Assembly (NCBI GenBank): GCA_002696025.1
Contig: NZQU01000021.1
Coordinates: forward strand, 1 to 21,628
Source: Crocinitomicaceae bacterium
GTDB taxonomy: Bacteria; Bacteroidota; Bacteroidia; Flavobacteriales_D; Crocinitomicaceae
DNA: 21,628 nucleotides
Direction of reading: 5' to 3'
Every line of letters begins with the position of its first letter. Within the stretch, counting starts at the first letter, position 1. The notes under the pieces were generated by a model that was not told the origin of the DNA, did no database searches, and worked only from the letters and a program-made list of their open reading frames with translations. Below, in pieces: positions 8,859 through 16,600 of this stretch. The translations under genes and the position numbers were made by a program.

Positions 8859-8875
8859 TTATTCAATATATTTTT

Positions 8876-9583
8876 ATGGTTATTTTAATAACAGGAGCAT
8901 CTGGTGGTTTTGGGAGTGAATTGACAAATTTCTTTTTAAAGAAAGGACATCAATTAATATTGCAAAGCCATTCTAGGGATGTTTCAATAAATGACAATCA
9001 AAATGTCAAGGTTCTTACATGTGACTTAACCAAAGAATCGGAAATAGAGGATTTTGTCACTTCTTCCATGAAGTCTTTTGGGAGAATTGATGCAGTTTTG
9101 CATTGTGCAGGTATTTCAAAAAATGCAATTTCATGGAAAACCACTCTTGATAGTTGGAATGAGACAATTGCAGTTAATTTAACGGCCCCTTTTATTATTA
9201 ATAAGCTTGTGTTGCCAATTATGAAAAAACAGCAGTTTGGAAGGCTTATTCACCTTTCCTCTGTCGTTTCTCAAACTGGTTTTCCCGGGACTGTTGCTTA
9301 TGCGGCATCTAAGGCTGGTTTGTCAGGTTTGACCAAGACAATGTCAAAAGAGGTGGGTTCTAATGGAATCACAGTAAATAATTTAGCACTTGGCTATTTT
9401 AATACAGGAATGATTGAGCAGGTGCCGTCTGATCAAATAGAAAAAATAATTTCTGAAATACCTCAAAAATCTCTTGGAGATCCTTTGGCTGTTTGCGAAT
9501 TAATTGAGTACCTTATTTCAGATGCTGGTTCTTATGTTACTGGTCAAACCATACCTGTAAATGGAGGTATGTATGGTTATTAA
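8876..9583 (+). CDS. Short-chain dehydrogenase/reductase, FabG-like
   Basis: NAD(P)-dependent oxidoreductase of the classical SDR family, 235 residues, cytoplasmic. The nucleotide-binding motif TGASGGFG is at residues 6-13, the CDLT acidic segment follows beta-3, HCAGIS replaces the usual NNAG, and the catalytic Ser-Tyr-Lys set is seen in LSSVVSQTGFPGTVAYAASK. The end VTGQTIPVNGGMYGY is the family's normal C-terminus, so the gene is complete. Overall it resembles 3-oxoacyl-ACP reductases, but the substrate cannot be read from sequence. The stop codon overlaps that of the convergent cupin gene by 4 bases, with no terminator between them. Confidence 0.88.
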   Translation: MVILITGASGGFGSELTNFFLKKGHQLILQSHSRDVSINDNQNVKVLTCDLTKESEIEDFVTSSMKSFGRIDAVLHCAGISKNAISWKTTLDSWNETIAVNLTAPFIINKLVLPIMKKQQFGRLIHLSSVVSQTGFPGTVAYAASKAGLSGLTKTMSKEVGSNGITVNNLALGYFNTGMIEQVPSDQIEKIISEIPQKSLGDPLAVCELIEYLISDAGSYVTGQTIPVNGGMYGY

Positions 9584-9981
9584 TCTTTCTTTTTAATAAA
9601 ATAACGATCTTTTACATCAAATTTTGGAGATTGAACAGAAATTACTTTTAAAGGTTTTTTTCCAAGGACTTTGATTACTTCGTGGTGTGTCCCTTTAGGA
9701 ATAGTTACTTGATCTTTTGGTAAAATATTCAAGGTATCATTACCAATTTTCATAATGGCTTCTCCTTCCAAAACGATAATGTTTTCAGAATGATCTTTGT
9801 GAAAGTGAAGAGGGACATGGTTTAATACTGTTATCAAATAAGTACTATGTAATTCATCTTCAGATATTTTTTCTATTGTTATGTTTTGAGCATCTTTTTT
9901 CTCAGTTTTCTCATATCTAAAAACTTGTGCAAAAGAATTTTGAAACATTAGTAAAAATAGTAGTAATGGTAATTTTTTCAT
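9580..9981 (-). CDS. Secreted small cupin-domain protein
   Basis: 133 residues with a signal peptide (MKKLPLLLFLLMFQNSFAQ) and one cupin_2 barrel. Cupin motif 1 is present as HFHKDHSENIIVLEGEA followed by MKIG, and motif 2 as PKGTHHEVI, leaving His and Glu residues able to bind a metal. The product should be periplasmic or surface-bound; whether it is an enzyme or a binding protein is not known. It is divergent from the cytochrome gene and overlaps the SDR stop by 4 bases. Confidence 0.82.
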   Translation of the reverse strand: MKKLPLLLFLLMFQNSFAQVFRYEKTEKKDAQNITIEKISEDELHSTYLITVLNHVPLHFHKDHSENIIVLEGEAIMKIGNDTLNILPKDQVTIPKGTHHEVIKVLGKKPLKVISVQSPKFDVKDRYFIKKKD

Positions 9982-10000
9982 ATCTTATTTAGATTCATTA

Positions 10001-10008
10001 CAAATTTA
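10001..10008 (-). promoter_or_regulatory. -7 box (TAAATTTG on the minus strand) for the cupin gene
   Basis: Plus-strand CAAATTTA reads TAAATTTG on the minus strand, an exact TAnnTTTG, 19 bases before the cupin ATG. A clear -33 TTTG was not found. The box sits just before the ATG at 10010, which favours the later start (10058) for the divergent cytochrome gene. Confidence 0.45.
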
Positions 10009-10057
10009 CATGATATTCAATGAAAAAACATCGAAATTCATTAAATTTCAACAACCA

Positions 10058-11116
10058 ATGTCTAAATTTTTATTTTTTTCTTTTTTAGCAATCTTAACCC
10101 TCCTTACTTCTTATGATTTTAGCAGGCCTAAAGTCAATATTGGTCATTTAGAAGTTGATGAATGGGGAGTAGAAGAAGCATTGATTAAATTAGGTGACTC
10201 GGCGTATAAACATCACATTGCTGATTTGGACTCTAAAAAAGCAGAAATGGGCAAAGACCTTGTTTTTAACGGGTTTACAACATATAATGGAAAGAAATCA
10301 AAAAGAATTTCCCCCTATTTTGTTTGTACCGATTGTCATAATACACAAAGAGAGTTTGGATCAGAACGAGGTTTAGGAATGGTGCATCCTAAGGATAACA
10401 ATCCTCAAAAAAGATTGGTTTATGCCATAAAAAATGATCTTCCATTTCTCCCAGGTTCTACTTTGTGGGGTATTTATAATAGAACATCTTTTTATAATGG
10501 CGATTATAGAAAAAAATATGACGGACTTGTAGATAAGGCAAAAGATGATTTGCCTGAAGCAATTCAGGTTTGTTCCAAATATTGTTCATCTGGCAGGGTC
10601 CTAAAAGATTGGGAGCTTGAGGCGATTATGCATTATTTTAAATCTGAAGAATTAAAAATTAAAGATTTAGGTTTAGATGCCAATCAAAAAAAGAACTTGC
10701 TTAAATATCAAAATTTAGATGATGGAGAAAAAAGAGGCTTGATTTATTCTATTAAGGATGAATACTTTCAGTCTTATCCTGCTAATTTCCTTTACACCAT
10801 GCCTAAGGATAAAAGACGGTATGGAGAAAATGGAAATTCAGAAAATGGCGAAGAATTATTTGAAAGAAGTTGCTTGCATTGCCATGGTGAAAAAAGAGTT
10901 ACTTATTTAGGGCTTGATAATAGTAAATTAACAGGTGATTTTTTCTTAAAATATATTGAAGGATATAAGGATCAATCTTTATATCAAATTATCAGATGGG
11001 GAACATATGCAAAAAGAGGCAGGCAACAGTATATGCCACAATATAGCAAAGAGAAAATGAGTGATGACCAAATTGAAGATTTAATTGCATACATGAAAAA
11101 ACTATCAGAAAAATGA
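10058..11116 (+). CDS. Exported diheme c-type cytochrome
   Basis: Two covalent haem sites are visible: CTDCH (bases 10325-10339) and CLHCH (10871-10885), in two cytochrome c-like domains. The second has a candidate axial Met in YMPQYS. A CSKYCSSGR segment between them has a Cys pair but no haem His. I chose ATG 10058 because it begins directly with a signal sequence (MSKFLFFSFLAILTLLTS); an earlier in-frame ATG at 10010 would add 16 residues that bury the signal and overlap the cupin promoter. From 10058 the protein has 352 residues. It would be a periplasmic electron carrier, soluble or anchored by the uncleaved signal. Its stop overlaps the next gene by 4 bases (ATGA), so the two are probably coupled. 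Similar cytochromes are known beside DUF5777 genes in Bacteroidota. Confidence 0.87.
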   Translation: MSKFLFFSFLAILTLLTSYDFSRPKVNIGHLEVDEWGVEEALIKLGDSAYKHHIADLDSKKAEMGKDLVFNGFTTYNGKKSKRISPYFVCTDCHNTQREFGSERGLGMVHPKDNNPQKRLVYAIKNDLPFLPGSTLWGIYNRTSFYNGDYRKKYDGLVDKAKDDLPEAIQVCSKYCSSGRVLKDWELEAIMHYFKSEELKIKDLGLDANQKKNLLKYQNLDDGEKRGLIYSIKDEYFQSYPANFLYTMPKDKRRYGENGNSENGEELFERSCLHCHGEKRVTYLGLDNSKLTGDFFLKYIEGYKDQSLYQIIRWGTYAKRGRQQYMPQYSKEKMSDDQIEDLIAYMKKLSEK

Positions 11117-11973
11117 TGAAAAGAACATACATATTGATTTTTAGTTTGCTTTTTATTGGGTATTCTTTTGGACAGGATGTTCAGGAGACTTATACTTCCA
11201 CTAGAATTATTAATGGACATTCTGTTGAAACGCTTAAAGCTCGAATTTTGCAATTTAGAATAGAGCATCGTTTTGGTGATTTTGCTGGTGCAAATGGTGG
11301 AATTCAAAACATGTTTGGGTTTGATAATGTTGCAGATGTTCGTTTTGCTTTTGAATATGGTGTTTCGGATAAACTAATGCTAGGTTTTGGTAGGAGTAAG
11401 GGAGCTGGAAATCCATACAGATCATTATTAGATGGCTTTGTAAAGTATCGGTTTTTAACTCAAAACAAAGAAAAAGGAATTCCGATTTCTTTAGCTTTAA
11501 TAGAATGTGCTAGTTTAACATACATGAAGCCTTCTATGGATCAGAGTCAGGTTGCTCATTTTCCTGATTTTGCTCATCGATTGGCGTATTCATCTCAAAT
11601 CAATATTGCAAGAAAATTTGGAGAAAGGTTAAGTTTATCAATAATGCCAACATATACACATCGTAATTATGTTGATATTGATGACCAAAATGGGGTTTTT
11701 GCACTTGGTTCTGCTTTTGCATTTAGGCTTTCAAAAGAGTTTTCTCTGTCAGCTGAGTATTATCATGCATTTAATCAAGATGGTTTAAGAGCCAATAACA
11801 AAAATAGTTTGGGTATTGCTTTTGAATGGATAACCAATGGGCATAATTTTAAAATTAATTTTACCAATTCTCAAGGTTTTGGTGAAACTCAATTTATTCC
11901 TTGTACTTATTCAAATTGGATGGATGGTGAGTTTAGAATTGGTTTTAGTATAGCTAGAGACTTTAAAATTTAA
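11113..11973 (+). CDS. DUF5777 family outer-membrane beta-barrel protein
   Basis: 286 residues with a signal peptide ending at ...LFIGYSFGQ and alternating amphipathic strands with aromatic ends throughout (for example FAFEYGVSDKLMLGFGRSKG and FRLSKEFSLSAEYYHAF), finishing in GFSIARDFKI. This is the profile of the DUF5777 beta-barrel family of Bacteroidota; its function is unknown. Typical family segments are HRFGDFAG, NVADVRFAFEYG and KYRFLTQ. Two adjacent ATGs (11113 and 11116) could start it; the first overlaps the cytochrome stop by 4 bases. The next gene begins 3 bases after its stop, so cytochrome, barrel and lipoprotein form one operon. It may be a pore or a scaffold for the neighbouring haem proteins; that is inference. 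Confidence 0.85.
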   Translation: MMKRTYILIFSLLFIGYSFGQDVQETYTSTRIINGHSVETLKARILQFRIEHRFGDFAGANGGIQNMFGFDNVADVRFAFEYGVSDKLMLGFGRSKGAGNPYRSLLDGFVKYRFLTQNKEKGIPISLALIECASLTYMKPSMDQSQVAHFPDFAHRLAYSSQINIARKFGERLSLSIMPTYTHRNYVDIDDQNGVFALGSAFAFRLSKEFSLSAEYYHAFNQDGLRANNKNSLGIAFEWITNGHNFKINFTNSQGFGETQFIPCTYSNWMDGEFRIGFSIARDFKI

Positions 11974-11976
11974 ACA

Positions 11977-12327
11977 ATGAAACTAAATAGTGTTTTTTTC
12001 ATTTTATTAATAAGCATATCCTTTTGTTCCTGCAGAAAAGATAAGGTACAGGTATTACCTCCTGAACAATGTGCTGATACAGTTTATTTCTCTACTCAGA
12101 TTCTTCCAATGATTCAAAACAATTGTGTTGGTTGTCATTCTGTGGGCAATGGTTCAGTAGTTGAACTTACCAATCACACACAGATTTCTGCAAATGCCAA
12201 TCAATGTTTTAATTCTATAACTGCTTCAGGAGGTTTTATGTTGATGCCAATTGGTGGGCCTCCATTACCAGATTCATTAATTGAGATTTTCAACTGTTGG
12301 ATTGTGCAAGGGAAATTAAACAATTAA
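11977..12327 (+). CDS. Small monoheme c-type cytochrome lipoprotein
   Basis: 116 residues. The signal sequence MKLNSVFFILLISISFCSC has a likely lipid-attached Cys at position 19 (Ser at -1), followed by the polar RKDK stretch common in Bacteroidota lipoproteins. One haem motif, CVGCH, is at bases 12124-12138 (residues 50-54), in the context ILPMIQNNCVGCHSVGNG that is typical of the small planctomycete-type cytochrome c modules found in this phylum. A Met-containing segment FMLMPIGGPPLPD could give the axial ligand, and the end FNCWIVQGKLNN corresponds to the usual KWIDNGAPNN-like tail. Third gene of the operon, 3 bases after DUF5777. It should be anchored in the outer membrane. Confidence 0.85.
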   Translation: MKLNSVFFILLISISFCSCRKDKVQVLPPEQCADTVYFSTQILPMIQNNCVGCHSVGNGSVVELTNHTQISANANQCFNSITASGGFMLMPIGGPPLPDSLIEIFNCWIVQGKLNN

Positions 12328-12368
12328 TAGAGATACTTAATTATACATGCAATTGTTTAGCATGTACA

Positions 12369-12399
12369 TTTCAAGATGCAAAATAAGATTATACTTTTG
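12369..12399 (+). promoter_or_regulatory. Promoter for the secreted haem protein
   Basis: TTTC (12369-12372, one mismatch to TTTG), a 19-base spacer, then TACTTTTG (12392-12399, exact TAnnTTTG). Transcription would start near 12403, giving a leader of about 65 bases that begins with the inverted repeat at 12406. Confidence 0.6.
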
Positions 12400-12405
12400 A
12401 ATATC

Positions 12406-12438
12406 AATACCATAAAAGTGGTATTAATATTTTTTTTT
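12406..12438 (+). promoter_or_regulatory. Hairpin AATACCA/TGGTATT followed by a T-run
   Basis: A perfect 7-bp inverted repeat (12406-12412 with 12419-12425, 6-base loop) is followed by AATA and nine T. It could be a weak terminator for the upstream operon, whose last stop is at 12327, or a 5' leader hairpin of the next gene, since the predicted start site is just before it. Confidence 0.5.
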
Positions 12439-12468
12439 AGTAACTTAATAAACTAAACTTTATAAACC

Positions 12469-13335
12469 ATGAATAAAAATTACATTCTATTTTCATCATT
12501 AATCTGTTGTGGATTATTATTGAGCTCTTTAAATAATTCAAAATTTGAATTTTTAACCTATCATAAGTCTCCTTTTAATGCTGGAGGTTCTCCTCCTGGA
12601 AAAACAGGTGCTCCGGGTGAAAATAATTGTACTGGTTGTCATGCTGGTTCAACTCTAGATGGTACTAGCGAAAATCTTTTGGTTGTTTCTACAGGGGGCA
12701 ATGTTGTTACAGATTATATTCCTGGAGCCACACATCAAGTCTCATTAACAATGTCATCAAATCCATCCAAAAAGGGGTTTCAAGCAATTGTTTTAGATTC
12801 TAATAATGACATGATGGGGGATTTTACTGCAGGTAATGGGACTAGTATTTCTAGTCAAGGATCTAAAAAATATGCAAATCATACTTCATCAAGTAATAGT
12901 AATGCGACTACAACTTGGACGCGGGATTGGGTGGTGCCTAGCTCAGCTGTTGGTCCAGCTACATTTTATGTAGCCTCAAATTCTGCAAATGGGAATGGCA
13001 ATACTAGTGGTGATGCTATATACTTATCTCAACATACAATAGGTGCACCTTTTGGTGAAATTGAAGATCATCAACTAATTTCAAATTTAAATGTTAATTA
13101 TTCTCCTCATAGTAATGTTCTAAATTTTTCTTTTGGGGCATTTAAAAATGGAAATTTATCTTTGAATATTGTTGATTTAAATGGAAAATCTGTTTATTCA
13201 TCAAATTTTGGTTTATCTTCTATAGGACAAAATGAACTTGAAGTTACCCTATATAAATCTTTAAAACCCGGAATATATGTGGTCAATATGTTTCTTGACA
13301 ACATTCCATCATCAAAAAAGATTTTTATTAATTAA
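12469..13335 (+). CDS. T9SS-secreted monoheme protein (choice-of-anchor / reeler-like domain)
   Basis: 288 residues. After a hydrophobic signal (about 1-23) comes a haem-binding segment SPPGKTGAPGENNCTGCHAG with CTGCH at bases 12628-12642 (residues 54-58), then a beta-sandwich domain (about 70-200) with YIPGATHQVSLTMSS and KGFQAIVLD, resembling the reeler-like or choice-of-anchor V domains that follow such CXXCH motifs in Bacteroidota. The C-terminal 80 residues are a type A sorting domain (LSLNIVDLNGKSVYS, LKPGIYVVNMF, KKIFIN), so the protein should be exported by Sec and then moved to the cell surface by the type IX system. It has its own promoter and a terminator after it. It sits next to the cytochrome operon and may be its surface partner; this is inference. 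Confidence 0.85.
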   Translation: MNKNYILFSSLICCGLLLSSLNNSKFEFLTYHKSPFNAGGSPPGKTGAPGENNCTGCHAGSTLDGTSENLLVVSTGGNVVTDYIPGATHQVSLTMSSNPSKKGFQAIVLDSNNDMMGDFTAGNGTSISSQGSKKYANHTSSSNSNATTTWTRDWVVPSSAVGPATFYVASNSANGNGNTSGDAIYLSQHTIGAPFGEIEDHQLISNLNVNYSPHSNVLNFSFGAFKNGNLSLNIVDLNGKSVYSSNFGLSSIGQNELEVTLYKSLKPGIYVVNMFLDNIPSSKKIFIN

Positions 13336-13347
13336 TTTTTTTAATGC

Positions 13348-13378
13348 AAAAGGCCTCACATTTGTGAGGCCTTTTTTT
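13348..13378. terminator. Bidirectional rho-independent terminator
   Basis: A 12-bp perfect stem AAAAGGCCTCAC / GTGAGGCCTTTT with a 4-base loop, preceded by A residues and followed by TTTTTTT. It serves the plus-strand haem protein gene ending at 13335 and the minus-strand sorting-domain fragment, whose TAA stop lies inside the T-run. Confidence 0.93.
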
Positions 13379-13622
13379 ATTGAATTCGATGCTTAACGGT
13401 CTGAATAGTTTCTTTATTATTCATGACTTTAATGTAATAAATCCCAGTACTTATTTTGGTTTCATTGATTTTAAGAATATTTATTCCTTGTTTAATCTGT
13501 ACTGTTTTTTTTGATATCAAAGCACCTTTCGAATCAATAATTTTAAGAGTTGCTTTCTTTAAACGATGTTTATTTGCCAAAAGCAACTCAAACTGTCCAT
13601 TACTTGGGTTTGGGTGAGTCAA
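13377..13622 (-). pseudogene. Orphan type A T9SS sorting domain (cargo missing)
   Basis: 81 codons that encode only a C-terminal sorting domain: HPNPSNGQFELLL, LKIIDSKG, ISTGIYYIKV and the end VKHRIQ. There is no ATG; the frame begins with a TTG or continues upstream to a stop at 13665-13667 in a different frame inside the preceding gene. There is no signal peptide, so alone it cannot enter the type IX pathway. It lies 11 bases downstream of the 1408-residue protein gene, whose own sorting domain aligns with it without gaps over 78 residues from PNPSN to the final Gln (25 identical by hand count). It is best read as the remnant of an older cargo gene or a duplicated sorting domain. A canonical -1 slip site that would join the two was not found. 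Confidence 0.75.
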
Positions 13623-13633
13623 TCTAGTGGATT

Positions 13634-16600
13634 TTATTGAACAATATGTTTCTTTCTTATAATTTTATTGTTATTTCCTTCAATCAATATTGTATAAACA
13701 CCGGGCTTTAAATTGACATGTTCTATTTTTATTAATGTTGTTCCATCGTTAATTGATTCTATTTTTTGGTATACCTCTGACCCACGAGAATCAACGATTC
13801 TTATCAAGCTATTTTCAATTAACTCATTGTTTTCAATCATTAAATTAAACTTGTTATTGCTTGGGTTAGGATATGAGCTGATATTAAGATTATTTGAGCT
13901 TGAGCAATTGATTCTAATGGTTTCTTGACTATGAACCGAACCGTCGAAGTCGTATTGAGATAAACGATAATATTCACTGTATGAAGGATCATTATCTGTA
14001 ACATGATAATTTAATTTTTCTGTACTATTACCCGCTGCATTTACCATATGTACTTCTCTCCAATTTATCGCATTAGATGATTTTTCAATCATAAAATAAT
14101 CTGAATTGTGTTCTGTTGCTGTGCTCCAATGAAGATCTATGTTTTCATTGTTACAACTTGCAGAGAATGAAATCAAGTCTACCGGTAGTGGATTGTCATT
14201 GTCTCCACCAAGTCCAAAAAAGCTAAATCCAATCGCATTATCACTTGTAATGTAAAAATCGTCATTGCTACTTCCTGTTGTCAAGGCGTAGTTTCCACAT
14301 TCTATCCATGTATCGTGACTTGGTCCTGGAGATTTAATAATTCTAATTGTATTTCTATCCATAACTCCAGAAACAGATTTTGCATGAATTTTAATGCTAT
14401 AAGGACTTGAGTTGATGCTTGAGCTATAGTCATTATTTGTTGGGTCTATTTGCCAATATCCTTCGTTGCTATATTGTTGTATTAACTGACCGTCTTGAGT
14501 CGTTAAGGGTAATCCATTGTATAATCCAGATCCCGAACCAGGAGCTCCAGTAATAAATTCCATTGTCAAATATTGATCGTTTCCGGGGCTTGAAGGGAAT
14601 GATATTGACGTTTCTCTTTTGTATGAATCTTTTCCAATAGGAAATAAGAAGTTATTGGATGCAGAAGTTGGAAAATACCTTCTAAATGCACCTTTAATAA
14701 TACCATCTGAATAGACAAGAGTTCCATATTTAGATGAGCTTTCTCCAAGGCACAATAATGATGAGTTTATGATATCACCAGAAGTCATATTTAATTCATT
14801 TGAAACAACTACTGGGGTGTTTATTAAAAGATCACCTGAAGTTTTATTAATCTTTAATTCATATAATGTAGTTTGGTTTCCATTAATTGACTGGTCACTT
14901 GAACCATTCATTATAATTCTTGAATTTGCTCCACTGATAATCGAGCCATTGTTATTAAGGTTTCCTTGAATTATTAATTTACTACCTGAATTTAAATTAA
15001 GTGTGGCTCCTGTCATAATGTTAAGGTCATTAACATTTTCATTATTAGCAGGAGTTGGGTTATTTGATGAACTGATACATGTTCCTCCATCAACTGATGA
15101 CATAATGTAAACTGGGTCAGATGTGCTTGGTTCTCCACTGTTCATCATTTTCCAATATCCACCTGCTTGATATTCATACCAGTTTGAATTACCGCTCCAG
15201 TCTGAATCTGTCATACCATTCCAAAGGAAATCTCCTGTCTGAGGATTTGATATGCTGTTTGTATTGGGTTGTAAAAATTCAACGTTGACGATTGCCGTAT
15301 TAGAGCATCCAGTGCTTTGATTGGTGACCTCCCATTGTAATTCTGTATTTCCACCATATGACGCTGGGTTTATTTCTGTATTTGGATCAGTGATATCATT
15401 AGCAAGGATGTTAACACCTGATAAAATGGTCCACTCTCCACTAAAGCCACTTTCAAGTACAGCATTCATGTTAACAGTTTCTAGGCCACACATTGTTAGT
15501 CCATTTTTATCCGTTCCAGCATCGGCTGCAGGAATGGTATTAATTGTTGCTGTTATTTCTTCTCTTGGTGATGTAGTGCATCCATTTGCATCAGTTGTGG
15601 ATGTATAATATGTTGTAGATGCATTTAGAAGAGGAGTGGTGAAATTAGATCCAGTATTTATTGATGTTCCACCTGTTGAGTTATTATACCACTCTACACT
15701 GGTTCCTGATGAAGCTGTTGCAGATAAACCAATAGTTGAATTTCCACATGCAGCTGCAGGAGTTACGTTTATTGTTGGTAGTGCATTTACTGTAATGGTG
15801 ACAGGACTTGTTACAACACATCCGTTTGAAGAAGTTGCCTCTAAAGTATATGTGGTAGTTGTAGATGCTGTACTTGTTGGAGTCAAAGAACTCGGGTCAT
15901 CTAATCCAGTTGCAGGTGTCCATGCTTGAGTAACAGAATTTCCAATTGAAAATTGAATGTCTGGCCTCCATGAATCTGCTGTTAGTGTTTGACTGCTTGA
16001 CCATTCGTCATAATCACTATAATACATTCTAATCATATTTGTAGGACTTGAATTGGTGTACTTATAATATGGACGGTCAGATGTATATGCTTCATAACCC
16101 TTTACAACAAGTATTTGAAGGTTGTTAATATTATCATAATTAAATGGAGTAGTTAGGGTTATTTCATTCCAACCAAGAGCATTGTTTGGGAATGAACCAG
16201 AATAAACTTGAGTATATCCTGCTATTGAAGTAGTTCCATCAACAAATGAACTTGCTGTAGAATGCTTCATGTAGACAGTTATGTCTGATATTACAACTGA
16301 ATTGTCTCCTGAAAATTTATTAAATGAAAGGGTATTAATAGGTCCTGATTTTCCAATCTCAGTTTGGAGATAAATCATTTCACTACAACTATAGTCATAA
16401 AATCTATTTAGTGGGCTTTGATAAAATCCAGAGGTTCCATTTCCAATAGATCCATTGTCATTTGTTCCTGTAATAGAACCATTTAATTGGGTGTTTCCAC
16501 CTGCACAAAATGAAGCTGGAGATCCAGCATCAACAGACGGTGTAGCTTTAACAGTAGCAGTAATACCTGTTCTGTAAGATGGGCAATTGGATGATGCAGC

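Noticed and set aside
10010..10057. Earlier in-frame ATG for the diheme cytochrome
   Set aside because: It adds 16 polar residues in front of a good signal sequence and lies next to the divergent cupin -7 box; 10058 gives a normal exported protein.
10577..10591. CSKYC segment in the diheme cytochrome as a third haem site
   Set aside because: The spacing is CxxxC and the following residue is Ser, not His, so it does not fit CXXCH haem attachment.
13634..13667. Programmed -1 frameshift joining the large protein to the orphan sorting domain
   Set aside because: The frames do overlap by about 30 bases in the -1 direction, but no X XXY YYZ slip heptamer and no stimulating stem was found, and a product with two sorting domains in series has no evident use.
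15321..15929. Two plus-strand open frames (95 and 97 codons) opposite the large secreted protein gene
   Set aside because: They are antisense reflections of Ser/Thr-rich repeat codons in the minus-strand gene; no start context, no recognisable domain, and the minus strand is clearly coding here.
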